A stretch of DNA of 64,000 bases from Azospira oryzae (GTDB lineage Bacteria > Pseudomonadota > Gammaproteobacteria > Burkholderiales > Rhodocyclaceae), in assembly GCF_004217225.1 (NCBI RefSeq), contig NZ_SHKM01000002.1, positions 625,307 to 689,306 on the forward strand, written 5' to 3'. The notes under the pieces are model-generated. The model saw only the letters and a list, made by a program, of their open reading frames with translations. It did not search any database and was not told the DNA's origin. Positions 8,757-16,750 of this stretch are shown piece after piece (positions within the stretch are counted from its first letter, which is position 1; each line of letters begins with the position of its first letter). The translations under genes and the position numbers were made by a program.

Positions 8757-9812
8757 ATGTTCTCCCGCCCCGGTACCGTCCTCGCCCGCTACCTGGCCCT
8801 GGCCTACGTCCTGCTGGTGATCTACGCCAGCCTGCACCCCTTCGCCGGCTGGCGCGACCTGGGCCTGTCCCCCTTCGCCTTCCTCGAGGCCGGCTGGCCC
8901 CGCTACTGGACGGCCTTCGACCTGGTGGTGAACGTGGGGGTGTACCTGCCCCTCGGCTTCCTCCTCGCCCTGGCCCTGCCCATGCCGGTCCTGCCGCGCC
9001 TGCTGCCCAGCCTGCTGGCGGTGCTGCTGGGCAGCGGCCTTTCCTTCGGCCTGGAGTCGGTGCAGACCTGGCTGCCCAGCCGGGTCCCCTCCAACCTGGA
9101 CCTGGCCTGCAATGCCCTGGGGGCCCTGCTCGGCGCCCTGGCCGCCTTCTTCCACGGCGAGCGCCTGTTCCTGCGCCTGACCCACTGGCACGGCCGCCTG
9201 GTGGCGGATCTGCCCCATGCCGAACTGGGGGCGGTGCTGCTGGGCCTGTGGCTGGTGACCCAGCTGTCGCCGGAAACCCTGCTCTTCGGCAGCGGCGACC
9301 TGCGCAGCCTGCTGGGCCTGCCCCTGGCCGTGCCTTTCGATCCGCCCGTGTTCCAGCTGGTGGAGGCCCTCATCGTCGGCGCCTCGGTGGTGGCCCTGGG
9401 CCTCTTCGCCCGCACCCTGCTGGCGCCCCGCTGGCCGGCCTGGGTCGGCCCGCCCCTGCTGATCCTGGCGGCCCTGGGGGTGAAGTCCCTGGCTCTGGCG
9501 GTGCTGGTCAGTCCCGGCGACGCCTTCATCTGGTGGAGCGAGGGGGCGCGCCTGGGCCTGCTGTGGGGCGGCATCGTGCTGGCGGTGCTGGCCTGGCTGC
9601 CGCCCAACTGGCGCATCGTCCTCGCCGGCCTGGCCCTGATGGCGGCCACGGTGCTGGTGAACCTGGCGCCGGAGAATCCCTATTCCGCCGCCGCCCTGGC
9701 CGCCTGGCGCCAGGGGCACTTTTTCAATTTCAACGGTCTTACCCGTCTGACGGCCGCCCTGTGGCCCTTCGTCGCCCTGCCCTACCTGATGCTGCTGGGG
9801 CGGCGGCTATAA
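8757..9812 (+). CDS. VanZ-like membrane protein
   Basis: A 351-residue integral membrane protein with about nine hydrophobic segments. The first half matches the VanZ-like family: YASLHPFAGWRD near the start, VVNVGVYLPLGFLLAL, then GLSFGLESVQTWLPSRVPSNLDLACNALGA without interruption, where the N-x-x-x-x-P-L-G and S-x-x-E-x-x-Q-x-x-x-x-x-R-x-x-S-x-x-D motifs are the family signature. The second half is a further membrane domain of unknown role. VanZ relatives have been linked to glycopeptide resistance and cell-envelope processes, but the activity is unsettled. It is followed 35 bases later by the ferredoxin gene. Confidence 0.85.
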   Translation: MFSRPGTVLARYLALAYVLLVIYASLHPFAGWRDLGLSPFAFLEAGWPRYWTAFDLVVNVGVYLPLGFLLALALPMPVLPRLLPSLLAVLLGSGLSFGLESVQTWLPSRVPSNLDLACNALGALLGALAAFFHGERLFLRLTHWHGRLVADLPHAELGAVLLGLWLVTQLSPETLLFGSGDLRSLLGLPLAVPFDPPVFQLVEALIVGASVVALGLFARTLLAPRWPAWVGPPLLILAALGVKSLALAVLVSPGDAFIWWSEGARLGLLWGGIVLAVLAWLPPNWRIVLAGLALMAATVLVNLAPENPYSAAALAAWRQGHFFNFNGLTRLTAALWPFVALPYLMLLGRRL

Positions 9813-9847
9813 TCCGATCCCGACGTTTTTCCCTACCGGACTGCCCC

Positions 9848-10156
9848 ATGAGCTACTACCAACACCACGCCTTCATCTGCTGCAACCAGCGCCCCGACGG
9901 CGAAACCTGCTGCAACGCCCTGGGGGCCAGCGAGCTGATGGCCTACGCCAAGGACAAGGTGGCCGCCGCCAAGCGCAACGGTCCCGGCCAGGTGCGCATC
10001 AACAAGGCCGGCTGCCTGGGCCGCTGCGACAACGGCCCGGTGATGGTGATCTACCCGGAAGAGACCTGGTACACCTTCCTCGACAGGTCCGACATCGACG
10101 AGATCGTGGAGGAACACCTGCTCCACGGCCGCATCGTCGAGCGCCTGAAGATCTGA
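9848..10156 (+). CDS. Thioredoxin-like [2Fe-2S] ferredoxin
   Basis: A 102-residue cytoplasmic protein, chosen to start at ATG 9848 because the conserved domain begins there (HHAFICCNQR). It carries cysteine pairs at 11-12 and 21-22 and a KAGCLGRCDNGP motif, the arrangement of the thioredoxin-fold 2Fe-2S proteins (COG3411 type) that also form the NuoE-like domain. The redox partner is unknown. Its stop is two bases before the hydrolase start, so the two are probably co-transcribed. Confidence 0.88.
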   Translation: MSYYQHHAFICCNQRPDGETCCNALGASELMAYAKDKVAAAKRNGPGQVRINKAGCLGRCDNGPVMVIYPEETWYTFLDRSDIDEIVEEHLLHGRIVERLKI

Positions 10157-10158
10157 CC

Positions 10159-10797
10159 ATGCGCGTCGAACCCGAACTGCTGCTGCTCGACGGTCCTGCC
10201 GGCAAGATCGAGGTGATCCTGGAGAACCCGGGGGCGCCCAAGGGCATCGCCCTCATCGGCCATCCCCATCCCCTCTTCGGCGGCGCCAACACCAACAAGG
10301 TGGCCCAGACCCTGGCCCGCACCCTGGTGCAACTGGGCTATGCCGCCCTGCGCCCCAACTTCCGCGGCGTCGGCCAGAGCGAAGGCAGCCACGACGAGGG
10401 CCAGGGCGAGAGCGATGACATGCTGGCGGTGCTGGACTATGCGAAGGAGCGATTCGGCCACCTGCCCGTGGTGCTGGCCGGCTTCTCCTTCGGTGCCTAC
10501 GTCCAGGCCAAGGTGGCCGCCCGCCTGGCCGAAGCCGGCCACCCGGCCCAGCGCCTGGTGCTGGTGGGCACCGCCTCCGGCCATGTGGAAGGGGCGCGCC
10601 AGTACAACACCAGCGCCGTGGCCCCGGACACCATCGTCATCCACGGCTCCAAGGACGAAACGGTGCCTTTGGAAAACGTGCTGGCCTGGGCCGAGCCCAT
10701 GGATCTGCCGGTGGTGGTGGTGGCGGGGGCGGACCATTTCTTCCACCGCCGCCTGCACGTCTTGAAAGACATCATCACCCGCGCCTGGAAACACTGA
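10159..10797 (+). CDS. Alpha/beta hydrolase (COG2945-like)
   Basis: A 212-residue alpha/beta-fold hydrolase. It has HPHPLFGGANTNK and RPNFRGVGQSEG near the front, the nucleophile elbow GFSFGAYV with the serine, and a late acid-histidine pair in IHGSKDETVP and GADHFFH. These match the small COG2945 hydrolases widespread in proteobacteria, whose substrate is not known. It starts two bases after the ferredoxin gene and precedes the NodI-type ATPase, an order I recall as common in betaproteobacteria. Confidence 0.88.
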   Translation: MRVEPELLLLDGPAGKIEVILENPGAPKGIALIGHPHPLFGGANTNKVAQTLARTLVQLGYAALRPNFRGVGQSEGSHDEGQGESDDMLAVLDYAKERFGHLPVVLAGFSFGAYVQAKVAARLAEAGHPAQRLVLVGTASGHVEGARQYNTSAVAPDTIVIHGSKDETVPLENVLAWAEPMDLPVVVVAGADHFFHRRLHVLKDIITRAWKH

Positions 10798-10848
10798 CCA
10801 ACCGCTGCCGTGGCAGCCAGCAAGGACGGGCATCTCCGCCTTGCCTGG

Positions 10849-10891
10849 CCGGAGAACGGCATCCCTCCTGCCTTCCCGGGCAGGGCTCAAA
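10849..10891 (+). repeat. Short dispersed repeat, copy A
   Basis: A segment with the core CCTGCCTTCCCGGG[C/T]AGG that recurs in related form at 51459-51501; about two thirds of the 43 aligned bases agree by eye. The core can fold as CCTGCC/GGCAGG. Both copies lie downstream of a protein-coding gene. Confidence 0.45.
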
Positions 10892-10896
10892 CAGAA

Positions 10897-11820
10897 ATGG
10901 ATAGGGCTCCTGTGCAACCTCTGATCGTCGAATCCCTGGTCAAGCGCTACGGCGATTTCACCGCCGTGGACGGCGTCTCCTTTGCCGTCGAGCCGGGCAC
11001 CTGCTTCGGCCTGCTCGGGCCCAACGGCGCCGGCAAGACCACCACCCTGCGCTGCTGCCTCGGCCTCACGGCCCCGGAGTCCGGCGCGGTGCGGCTGAAC
11101 GGCCTGCCCGTGCCGCAGGCGGCCAGGGAAGCCCGTCTGCGGACCGGCGTGGTGCCCCAGTTCGACAACCTGGACCCGGATTTCACGGTGGCCGAGAACC
11201 TGCTGGTGTACGGCCGCTACTTCGGCCTCAGCGACGCCACGGTGCTGGCCCGTATTCCCGAGCTGCTGGAATTCGCCGGCCTCGGCGGCAAGGAAAAGTC
11301 GCCCCTGAAAAGCCTCTCCGGCGGCATGAAGCGGCGCCTGACCCTGGCCCGGGCGTTGGTCAACGACCCGGACATCGTCTTCCTCGACGAGCCCACCACC
11401 GGCCTCGATCCCCAGGCCCGGCACCTCATCTGGGAGCGCCTCAAGGCCCTCACCGCCCGGGGCAAGACCCTCATCCTCACCACCCACTTCATGGACGAGG
11501 CGGAGCGCCTCTGCCACCAGCTGGCGGTGCTCGACCACGGCCGCCTGATCACCCAGGGCAGCCCCCGGGAGCTGATCGCCAGCCACATCGAGCCCCAGGT
11601 GGTGGAGGTCTACGGCGAAAACGCCCCGGCCTGGGCCGAGGGTCACGGCCATCTGGCGGATCGCTGCGAAATCTCCGGCGAGACGGCCTTCTTCTACTGC
11701 CGCGAGCCGGCGTCCCTGCTGGAGGCCCTGACCGCCGCCCCGGGCCTGCACTACGTGCACCGGGCGGCCAATCTGGAAGACGTCTTCATCAAGCTCACCG
11801 GCCGCGAACTGCGGGACTGA
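10897..11820 (+). CDS. NodI-type ABC transporter ATPase
   Basis: A 307-residue ABC ATPase of the NodI/DRA family, the ATP-hydrolysing half of a drug, polysaccharide or lipo-oligosaccharide exporter. Walker [10 protein letters not shown], signature LSGGMKRRL, Walker [14 protein letters not shown] and the H-loop [12 protein letters not shown] are intact. The C-terminus ends [13 protein letters not shown] as in NodI proteins. I chose ATG 10897, 12 residues ahead of VKRYGDF; an earlier ATG-less extension crosses the repeat element. Its expected partner, a NodJ-type permease, lies 4.9 kb downstream at 16751 instead of next door. Substrate unknown; rhizobial NodI is a specialised member of this group. 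Confidence 0.9.
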   Translation: MDRAPVQPLIVESLVKRYGDFTAVDGVSFAVEPGTCFGLLGPNGAGKTTTLRCCLGLTAPESGAVRLNGLPVPQAAREARLRTGVVPQFDNLDPDFTVAENLLVYGRYFGLSDATVLARIPELLEFAGLGGKEKSPLKSLSGGMKRRLTLARALVNDPDIVFLDEPTTGLDPQARHLIWERLKALTARGKTLILTTHFMDEAERLCHQLAVLDHGRLITQGSPRELIASHIEPQVVEVYGENAPAWAEGHGHLADRCEISGETAFFYCREPASLLEALTAAPGLHYVHRAANLEDVFIKLTGRELRD

Positions 11821-11832
11821 GGGCCGCCTCCG

Positions 11833-11854
11833 GCCCCCGGGAATTCCCGGGGGC
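11833..11854 (+). other. 22-bp perfect palindrome after the NodI-type gene
   Basis: A perfect palindrome: left arm GCCCCCGGGAA, right arm TTCCCGGGGGC, 12 bases after the stop. It could act as a terminator or an mRNA 3' structure, but no T-run follows. A possible TACAAT -10 element lies at about 11876, upstream of the Cache/CheW gene. Confidence 0.5.
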
Positions 11855-12047
11855 TATGCAAAGCCGGGCTTCACGCTACAATCTCCCCACCCATGACCCG
11901 GGCATCGACCCGGGCGCCGGCAGCGGCCCAGGGCCAGCCCGCTGCCTGTCGTTCCCCATAAGGCCCGACCACCACCGCACGACCTCCCGTATTCCGACTG
12001 GCAGGGGCCCTCACGCCCACCGCCGGCGCCATCCTAGGAGGAGTGCC

Positions 12048-14705
12048 ATGCACGACGACAACCAGGGCCTGGTGGAGGCCTTCATCCCCTTCATGCGCAG
12101 CGTCGCCCAGTGCGAAAAGCAGCTGGAGAACCTCAATTTCACCTGGGGCATGATCGAGGCCACGGCCAAGATGAACTGCCCGGCCGAGGCCAAGACCATC
12201 CTGCCGACCATGGGCGCCACCCGGGAAGGCTTCGGCCGCCTGGAGCGGCAGCTGATCGAGAACCTGGTGCAGGAGAACATCCGCAAGGTGGTGCTGGAGA
12301 TCGGCTCCAAGGCCCAGGTGGCGGTGGACATCCTGATCCGCAACCTCTACGAGCGCACCGCCGACGTGGGTTTCCTGGCCACGGACGAGGACATCCGCGA
12401 CTTCATCCGCCAGCGCAAGGAGGCGCCGGACCAGGAGACCCTGGAAGGGGAGAAGGCCCGCATCCTGCGCCGCCTGCAGGAGTACCGGGACAAATACACG
12501 GTGTACGACGAAATCCTGGTGCTGGACCTCAACGGCCGGGTCATCGCCCACCTGGACGGCGCCAGCCCCGTGCTCTTCTCCCAGGACCCCCTGCTGCAGC
12601 AGACCCTGCACACCGACGGCTATGTGGAGACCTTCCGCGCCAGCGACCTGCGCCCCGGTCTGGAGCGGGCCCTCATCTACTCCCAGCGAATCGACGACGG
12701 CGACAGCGGCGAGCCCCTGGGGGTGCTGTGCCTGTGCTTCCGCTTCGCCGACGAGACGGAGAGCATCTTCCGCAACCTGCGTCGCCGGGAGGACCGTTCG
12801 GTGATGCTGCTGCTGGACGCCCAGGGCACGGTGATCGCCTCCAGCGATGCCGACCACGTGCCCCTGGGCCGCCGCCTGGAGCAGGTGCGGGATGCGGATT
12901 ACCGCATCGTCGATTGGGGCGGCCGCGAGTACCTGGCCAGGACCTGCCCCACCCGGGGCTACCAGGGCTACGTCGGGCCTGGCTGGGTGGGCCATGTCAT
13001 GGTGCCGGTCAGCTCCGCCTTCCGCGCCGGCCTGGGCCAGGCAGCCGAGAGCCTGCCGGCGGAGGTGCTGGAGGGCGTGCTGGCCCATGCCGACACCTTC
13101 TGCCCGGCCCTGGCCGACATCGCCCGGGGCGCCGAGGGCATCAACCTTTCCCTGCGCCGGGTGGTGTGGAACGGCCAGATCATGGCTGCCGACAAGCGGG
13201 GTGACCTGCTCAAGCTCAAATCCGTGCTGCAGCAGATTTCCGAGACCGGCGACCGCACCAGCGACCTCTTCGCCCGCTCCATCGCCGACCTCTACCAGAC
13301 CGCCATCTCCTCCAGCCTGCAGGACGTGCAGTTCATCTCCCGCCTGATGATCGACGTCATGGACCGCAACCTCTACGAGCGGGCCAACGACTGCCGCTGG
13401 TGGGCCCTCACCTCGGCCCTGCGCCGCAGCATGGCCGCCGGCCGTCCCGGCGAGGCGGAGGCCCAGGCCATGGCCGGCATCCTGGAATACATCAACAGCC
13501 TGTACACCGTCTATTCCCGGCTCTTCGTGTACGACCTTTCCGGCACCATCGTCGCCGCTTCCAACCTGCACGGCGACAGCCTCAACCTGGTGGGCAAGAA
13601 GGTGGATGCGGGCTGGGTCCAGTCCGTCTTCTACCTGCCCAGCACCCAGCATTACTGCGTCTCCCCCTTCGAGAAGAGCTGGCTCTACGGCGGCCGCCCC
13701 ACCTACGTCTACAACGCCGCCATCCGCCATCCCGACGATCCGGCCAAGGTGGTGGGGGGCATCGGCATCGTCTTCGACGCAGCGCCCCAGTTCGCCGCCA
13801 TGCTGGCCGATTCCCTGCCGCCCCAGGCCGGGGCCTTCGCCGTCTTCGCCGAGCGCAGCGGCCGCATCATCGCCTCCTCCGACGAACGCTTTCCGGCGGA
13901 AAGCCTGCTGGAGGTGGACAAGAGCCTCTTTTCCGCCGCCAACGGCGAGGGCCGCTCCCGGGTGGTGCAGCTGGCCGGGCGCACCTGGATCGTCGGCAGC
14001 ACCGCCTCCTTCGGCTACCGGGAATTTAAGAATAGCGGCGACTACAGCAACGACGTGGTGGCCCTGGTGTTCGTTCCCGTGGGCGACGGCAGTGCCGCCG
14101 CGGCCCCCCGGGAGCGGCGCCCGGCGGTGCTGGAAGGCAGCTACGGCGACCTGCACGCCCGGGGCGGGCAGAGCGTGGAGCTGGCCACCTTCGTCGTCGG
14201 CGACAAGGTGTACGGCCTGCCGGCGGCCGAAGTGCTGGAGGCGGTGGACCCGGCCCGGCTTTCCCCCATGAGCGGCTCCCGCCGCTATCTTTGCGGCGTC
14301 ATCAGCTTCCAGAGCGGTGGCGGCGACAGCGGCACCCTGGTGCCGGTGGTGGATATGCGCTTTCTTCTCAACTACCCGGCCAAGGAGGTGGACAACCACA
14401 GCCAGATCGTCGTGGTGCGGGTGCGGGACGGCCTCATGGGGCTGCTGGTGGACGATCTCTATGCCGTGCCCGAATTCGACGCCGAGCGCCTGGAGCCGAT
14501 CCCGGAGATGATCCGCCAGGACGCCGGCTACGTGCAGGCCATCATCAAGCCGCGCCAGCCGGACAGGGAAAAAATCCTCCAGGTGCTGGACCCGGAGCGC
14601 ATCTGCGGCGCAGCCCAGAGAAAGCCGGAGTCCGCCGCGGGCGGCGAGGCACCGCGCCCGGCGGCGCCCCTGCGGGCCATCGGCGGGCCCGGAGGCGGGC
14701 GCTGA
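12048..14705 (+). CDS. Soluble double-Cache protein with C-terminal CheW domain
   Basis: An 885-residue protein. I chose ATG 12048 because AGGAGGAG lies 7-12 bases ahead; upstream sequence in frame is low-complexity and not protein-like. No signal peptide or membrane segment is visible. The order is: helical region 1-145, Cache-like region about 145-375, second helical region 375-480, second Cache-like region about 480-690, CheW domain about 708-855. The two halves are an internal duplication: NLYER is followed by YTVYDEILVLDLNG in the first and YTVYSRLFVYDLSG in the second. CheW would couple it to a CheA kinase or a receptor array. Cache domains normally sense ligands outside the cell, so a cytoplasmic pair is odd. 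Confidence 0.83.
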   Translation: MHDDNQGLVEAFIPFMRSVAQCEKQLENLNFTWGMIEATAKMNCPAEAKTILPTMGATREGFGRLERQLIENLVQENIRKVVLEIGSKAQVAVDILIRNLYERTADVGFLATDEDIRDFIRQRKEAPDQETLEGEKARILRRLQEYRDKYTVYDEILVLDLNGRVIAHLDGASPVLFSQDPLLQQTLHTDGYVETFRASDLRPGLERALIYSQRIDDGDSGEPLGVLCLCFRFADETESIFRNLRRREDRSVMLLLDAQGTVIASSDADHVPLGRRLEQVRDADYRIVDWGGREYLARTCPTRGYQGYVGPGWVGHVMVPVSSAFRAGLGQAAESLPAEVLEGVLAHADTFCPALADIARGAEGINLSLRRVVWNGQIMAADKRGDLLKLKSVLQQISETGDRTSDLFARSIADLYQTAISSSLQDVQFISRLMIDVMDRNLYERANDCRWWALTSALRRSMAAGRPGEAEAQAMAGILEYINSLYTVYSRLFVYDLSGTIVAASNLHGDSLNLVGKKVDAGWVQSVFYLPSTQHYCVSPFEKSWLYGGRPTYVYNAAIRHPDDPAKVVGGIGIVFDAAPQFAAMLADSLPPQAGAFAVFAERSGRIIASSDERFPAESLLEVDKSLFSAANGEGRSRVVQLAGRTWIVGSTASFGYREFKNSGDYSNDVVALVFVPVGDGSAAAAPRERRPAVLEGSYGDLHARGGQSVELATFVVGDKVYGLPAAEVLEAVDPARLSPMSGSRRYLCGVISFQSGGGDSGTLVPVVDMRFLLNYPAKEVDNHSQIVVVRVRDGLMGLLVDDLYAVPEFDAERLEPIPEMIRQDAGYVQAIIKPRQPDREKILQVLDPERICGAAQRKPESAAGGEAPRPAAPLRAIGGPGGGR

Positions 14706-14783
14706 AGGGGGAAGGGCAAGGGGGCAGGGAAAGGAGGCAAGCGCAGGGCTGCCGGGCAAAAATCCGACCCCGGACAGAGGCGC

Positions 14784-14844
14784 TTTACCTGGATCAAATC
14801 CAGCTGCCGTCGGCCTTGACCCTCCCCGGGCCGGCGGCCAGAAT
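14784..14844 (+). promoter_or_regulatory. Sigma70-like promoter with a possible FNR-type site, for the riboswitch transcript
   Basis: TTGACC (14816-14821) and CAGAAT (14839-14844) are separated by 17 bases: 5/6 and 4/6 matches to sigma70. Transcription would start near 14851, just ahead of the riboswitch. TTTAC-CTGG-ATCAA (14784-14797) matches 8 of 10 bases of the FNR consensus TTGAT-N4-ATCAA and is centred near -60, a position used by FNR-type activators. The promoter is fairly likely; the FNR-type site is only suggestive. Confidence 0.6.
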
Positions 14845-14856
14845 CCGCCCCCATTC

Positions 14857-15036
14857 GGCTTCCGCTTTCGGAACACGGTGCAACTCCGTGGCGGGCCCGC
14901 CGCTGTAATCGGGGACGGTCGTTCCACGGCGTGGTGCAGCTTTTCCACGCCACCCACTGCCGCAGAAAATGCGGCGGGAAGGGGGAACCCAGTAGCAGGA
15001 CCGGTCGATCCGTAAGCCAGAAGACGGGCGGAAGTC
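14857..15036 (+). promoter_or_regulatory. Cobalamin (B12) riboswitch
   Basis: The conserved aptamer core is present in order: GGTGCAACTCCGTGGCGGGC, then CCGCCGCTGTAATCGGGGAC, then CCACTGCCGCAGAAAATGCG with CGGGAAGG, and the B12 box GATCCGTAAGCCAGAAGAC (about 15007-15025). A closing P1 stem forms from GGCTTCCGC (14857-14865) and GCGGAAGTC (15028-15036). An intrinsic terminator begins 11 bases later, so B12 binding should favour termination and low B12 should permit expression of the peptide and radical SAM genes downstream. Cobalamin riboswitches usually control B12 uptake, synthesis or B12-independent enzymes. Confidence 0.95.
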
Positions 15037-15046
15037 GTGGAGTTCC

Positions 15047-15111
15047 AGGCAAAGGGCTCCGGCGGCATGTTTCTTTCGAGACAGGCCGCCGGAGCCCTTT
15101 TGCCTTTTTTT
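15047..15111 (+). terminator. Riboswitch-controlled intrinsic terminator
   Basis: A long stem, left arm 15047-15066 starting AGGCAAAGGGCTCC and right arm 15085-15105 ending GAGCCCTTTTGCCT, with a single-base bulge, an 18-base loop and a run of eight T (15104-15111). It lies directly between the aptamer and the precursor gene, as expected for a transcriptional expression platform. Confidence 0.92.
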
Positions 15112-15133
15112 CATACCTTCGCGGGAGGACCCC

Positions 15134-15304
15134 ATGAAAGCCACCACTCAAGTTACCAGCCAAGCCACCACTGCCCAGCAGGCCGCTGTCCAGCCCACCC
15201 AGGCCGCCGCCCCGGCCCCGGTCATCGCCAGTCGCAAGTCCTGCAACCCGGACGGCATCGGCCTCTCCCACTACGTCCTGATGGACCGGAAGGCGGCCAA
15301 GTGA
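15134..15304 (+). CDS. cbpA: Precursor peptide of a radical-SAM-modified RiPP (CbpA type)
   Basis: A 56-residue peptide, ATG 15134 preceded by GGGAGGA. Residues 1-32 are a low-complexity leader rich in Ala, Thr, Gln and Pro, with no signal peptide. Residues 33-56 are distinct: SRKSCNPDGIGLSHYVLMDR, with a single cysteine C37 and the block GIGLSHY that looks like the modified core. Its stop overlaps the GTG start of the radical SAM gene (GTGA). I recall this pair, a short peptide plus SPASM enzyme behind a cobalamin riboswitch, as the uncharacterised CbpA/CbpB family of protein-family databases; that name is from memory. The finished product and its role are unknown. Confidence 0.82.
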   Translation: MKATTQVTSQATTAQQAAVQPTQAAAPAPVIASRKSCNPDGIGLSHYVLMDRKAAK

Positions 15305-16671
15305 ACGGTCCGGCTCCCCATCTGCCCCGGCTGCAGCCCTACGACATCGGCCATGAGCGCTACGTGGCCCTGCTGCACCCGGAGACTGCCTTCTGGTCCC
15401 TGGTGGACAAGGACCGGGTGGAGGCGGAATTGTGCGGCAGCGAGCTGGCCGAGCGCTTCCAGGCCCAGGCGGCAAGGTTCGCCCAGGAAATCCACGCCCT
15501 GCGCTTCGAGCTGAAGCCCTCCGGCGTCTATGTGAACCCGACGGAACGCTGCAACCTGGACTGCACCTACTGCTACATCCCCGACACCCTGCGCCGCCAC
15601 GGCAGCGACATGCCGGCGGAACGGCTGCTGGGGGCCCTGCAGCGGCTGAAGGAATACTTCGCCACGGTGATGGACGGCGGCGAGGGGGCGCGCAAGCCCC
15701 GCCTCATCTTCCACGGCGCCGAACCCCTGATGAACCGGGAGGCCCTGTTCGCCGCCATCGACCTGTTCCAGGACGACTTCGCCTTCGGCGTGCAGACCAA
15801 CGGCACCCTGCTCACCGATGCCGCCGCCGACTTCCTCATGCAGCGCAACGTCAGCATCGGCCTTTCCCTGGACGGTCCCACCGCCCCCATCACCAACGCC
15901 ACCCGCCACACCTGGGCCGGCCAGGGGGTGCACCAGCACGTGCTGCGGGCCATGGAGCGGCTCCAGGGCTACGGCTCCTGGAGCGTCATCACCACCTGCA
16001 CCACGGAAAACCTGGCCCACCTGACGGACATGGTGGAGCTGTTCCACCGCCACCAGGTGCCCACCTGCATGCTCAACGCGGTGCGCTGCACCCTTTCCGG
16101 CGCCCGGGGGGTCAAGCCGGCGGACGGGGATTTCGCCCGGGCCTTCATTGCCGCCCTGGAGCGGACCCACGAGCTGTACCGGGAGACCGGGCGCAAGCTG
16201 GTGGTGGCCAATTTCGCCAACATCCTGCTGGCCATCCTGGCGCCCACGGCGCGGCGCCTGATGTGCGACATCTCCCCCTGCGGCGGCGGCCGGGCCTTCT
16301 TCGCCCTGGCGGCAGACGGTGGCCTCTTTCCCTGCAGCGAGTTCATCGGCCTGCCGGCCTTCGAGGGCGGCAACCTGTTTACCGACGGCGTGGCGGCAGC
16401 CCTGGAGTCGCCAGCCTTCAAGGAAGTCACCGGACGGGACGTGGATAAGTTCGAGCCCTGCGCTTCCTGCCCCATCCGCCACTTCTGCGGCAGTCCCTGC
16501 CCGGCGGAGGCCAACGAGATGAACGGCGGCATGGAGAAGACTGGTGCCTTCTGTCAGTTCTACGAGGAACAGGTGCGCTACGCCCTGCGCCTGATCGCCG
16601 ATGGCAAGTCCGACGACTTCCTCTGGGACGGTTGGGACCAAGGCACGGAGACGGTTTTCAGCGCCTGCTGA
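15301..16671 (+). CDS. cbpB: Peptide-modifying radical SAM/SPASM enzyme (CbpB type)
   Basis: A 456-residue enzyme starting at GTG 15301, translationally coupled to the precursor gene. The radical SAM cluster motif is CNLDCTYC (C84, C88, C91), followed by the GGE-like FHGAEPLMN. The C-terminal SPASM region has cysteines at 322, 327, 345, 387, 390, 396, 400 and 418, enough for two auxiliary iron-sulfur clusters. Enzymes of this layout (PqqE, AnSME, sactipeptide maturases) modify ribosomal peptides, so the 56-residue neighbour is the natural substrate. The B12 riboswitch upstream controls both. The enzyme has no B12-binding domain of its own. The reaction type is not predictable. Confidence 0.9.
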   Translation: MNGPAPHLPRLQPYDIGHERYVALLHPETAFWSLVDKDRVEAELCGSELAERFQAQAARFAQEIHALRFELKPSGVYVNPTERCNLDCTYCYIPDTLRRHGSDMPAERLLGALQRLKEYFATVMDGGEGARKPRLIFHGAEPLMNREALFAAIDLFQDDFAFGVQTNGTLLTDAAADFLMQRNVSIGLSLDGPTAPITNATRHTWAGQGVHQHVLRAMERLQGYGSWSVITTCTTENLAHLTDMVELFHRHQVPTCMLNAVRCTLSGARGVKPADGDFARAFIAALERTHELYRETGRKLVVANFANILLAILAPTARRLMCDISPCGGGRAFFALAADGGLFPCSEFIGLPAFEGGNLFTDGVAAALESPAFKEVTGRDVDKFEPCASCPIRHFCGSPCPAEANEMNGGMEKTGAFCQFYEEQVRYALRLIADGKSDDFLWDGWDQGTETVFSAC

Positions 16672-16682
16672 GGCCAGTTTGC

Positions 16683-16712
16683 CCCCGGTCGGCGGCCCCG
16701 CCCCGACCGGGG
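16683..16712 (+). other. Hairpin between the radical SAM gene and the permease gene
   Basis: Perfect 10-bp stem CCCCGGTCGG (16683-16692) and CCGACCGGGG (16703-16712) with a 10-base loop, 12 bases after the radical SAM stop. No T-run follows, so it may be a weak terminator or a processing signal, and read-through into the permease gene remains possible. Confidence 0.5.
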
Positions 16713-16750
16713 TGCTTACCTTCCGGGCGCCAAGGCCGGATAATGGCGCC

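Noticed and set aside
11856-12047. N-terminal extension of the Cache/CheW protein
   Set aside because: The in-frame stretch is low-complexity and not protein-like, while AGGAGGAG sits correctly before ATG 12048.
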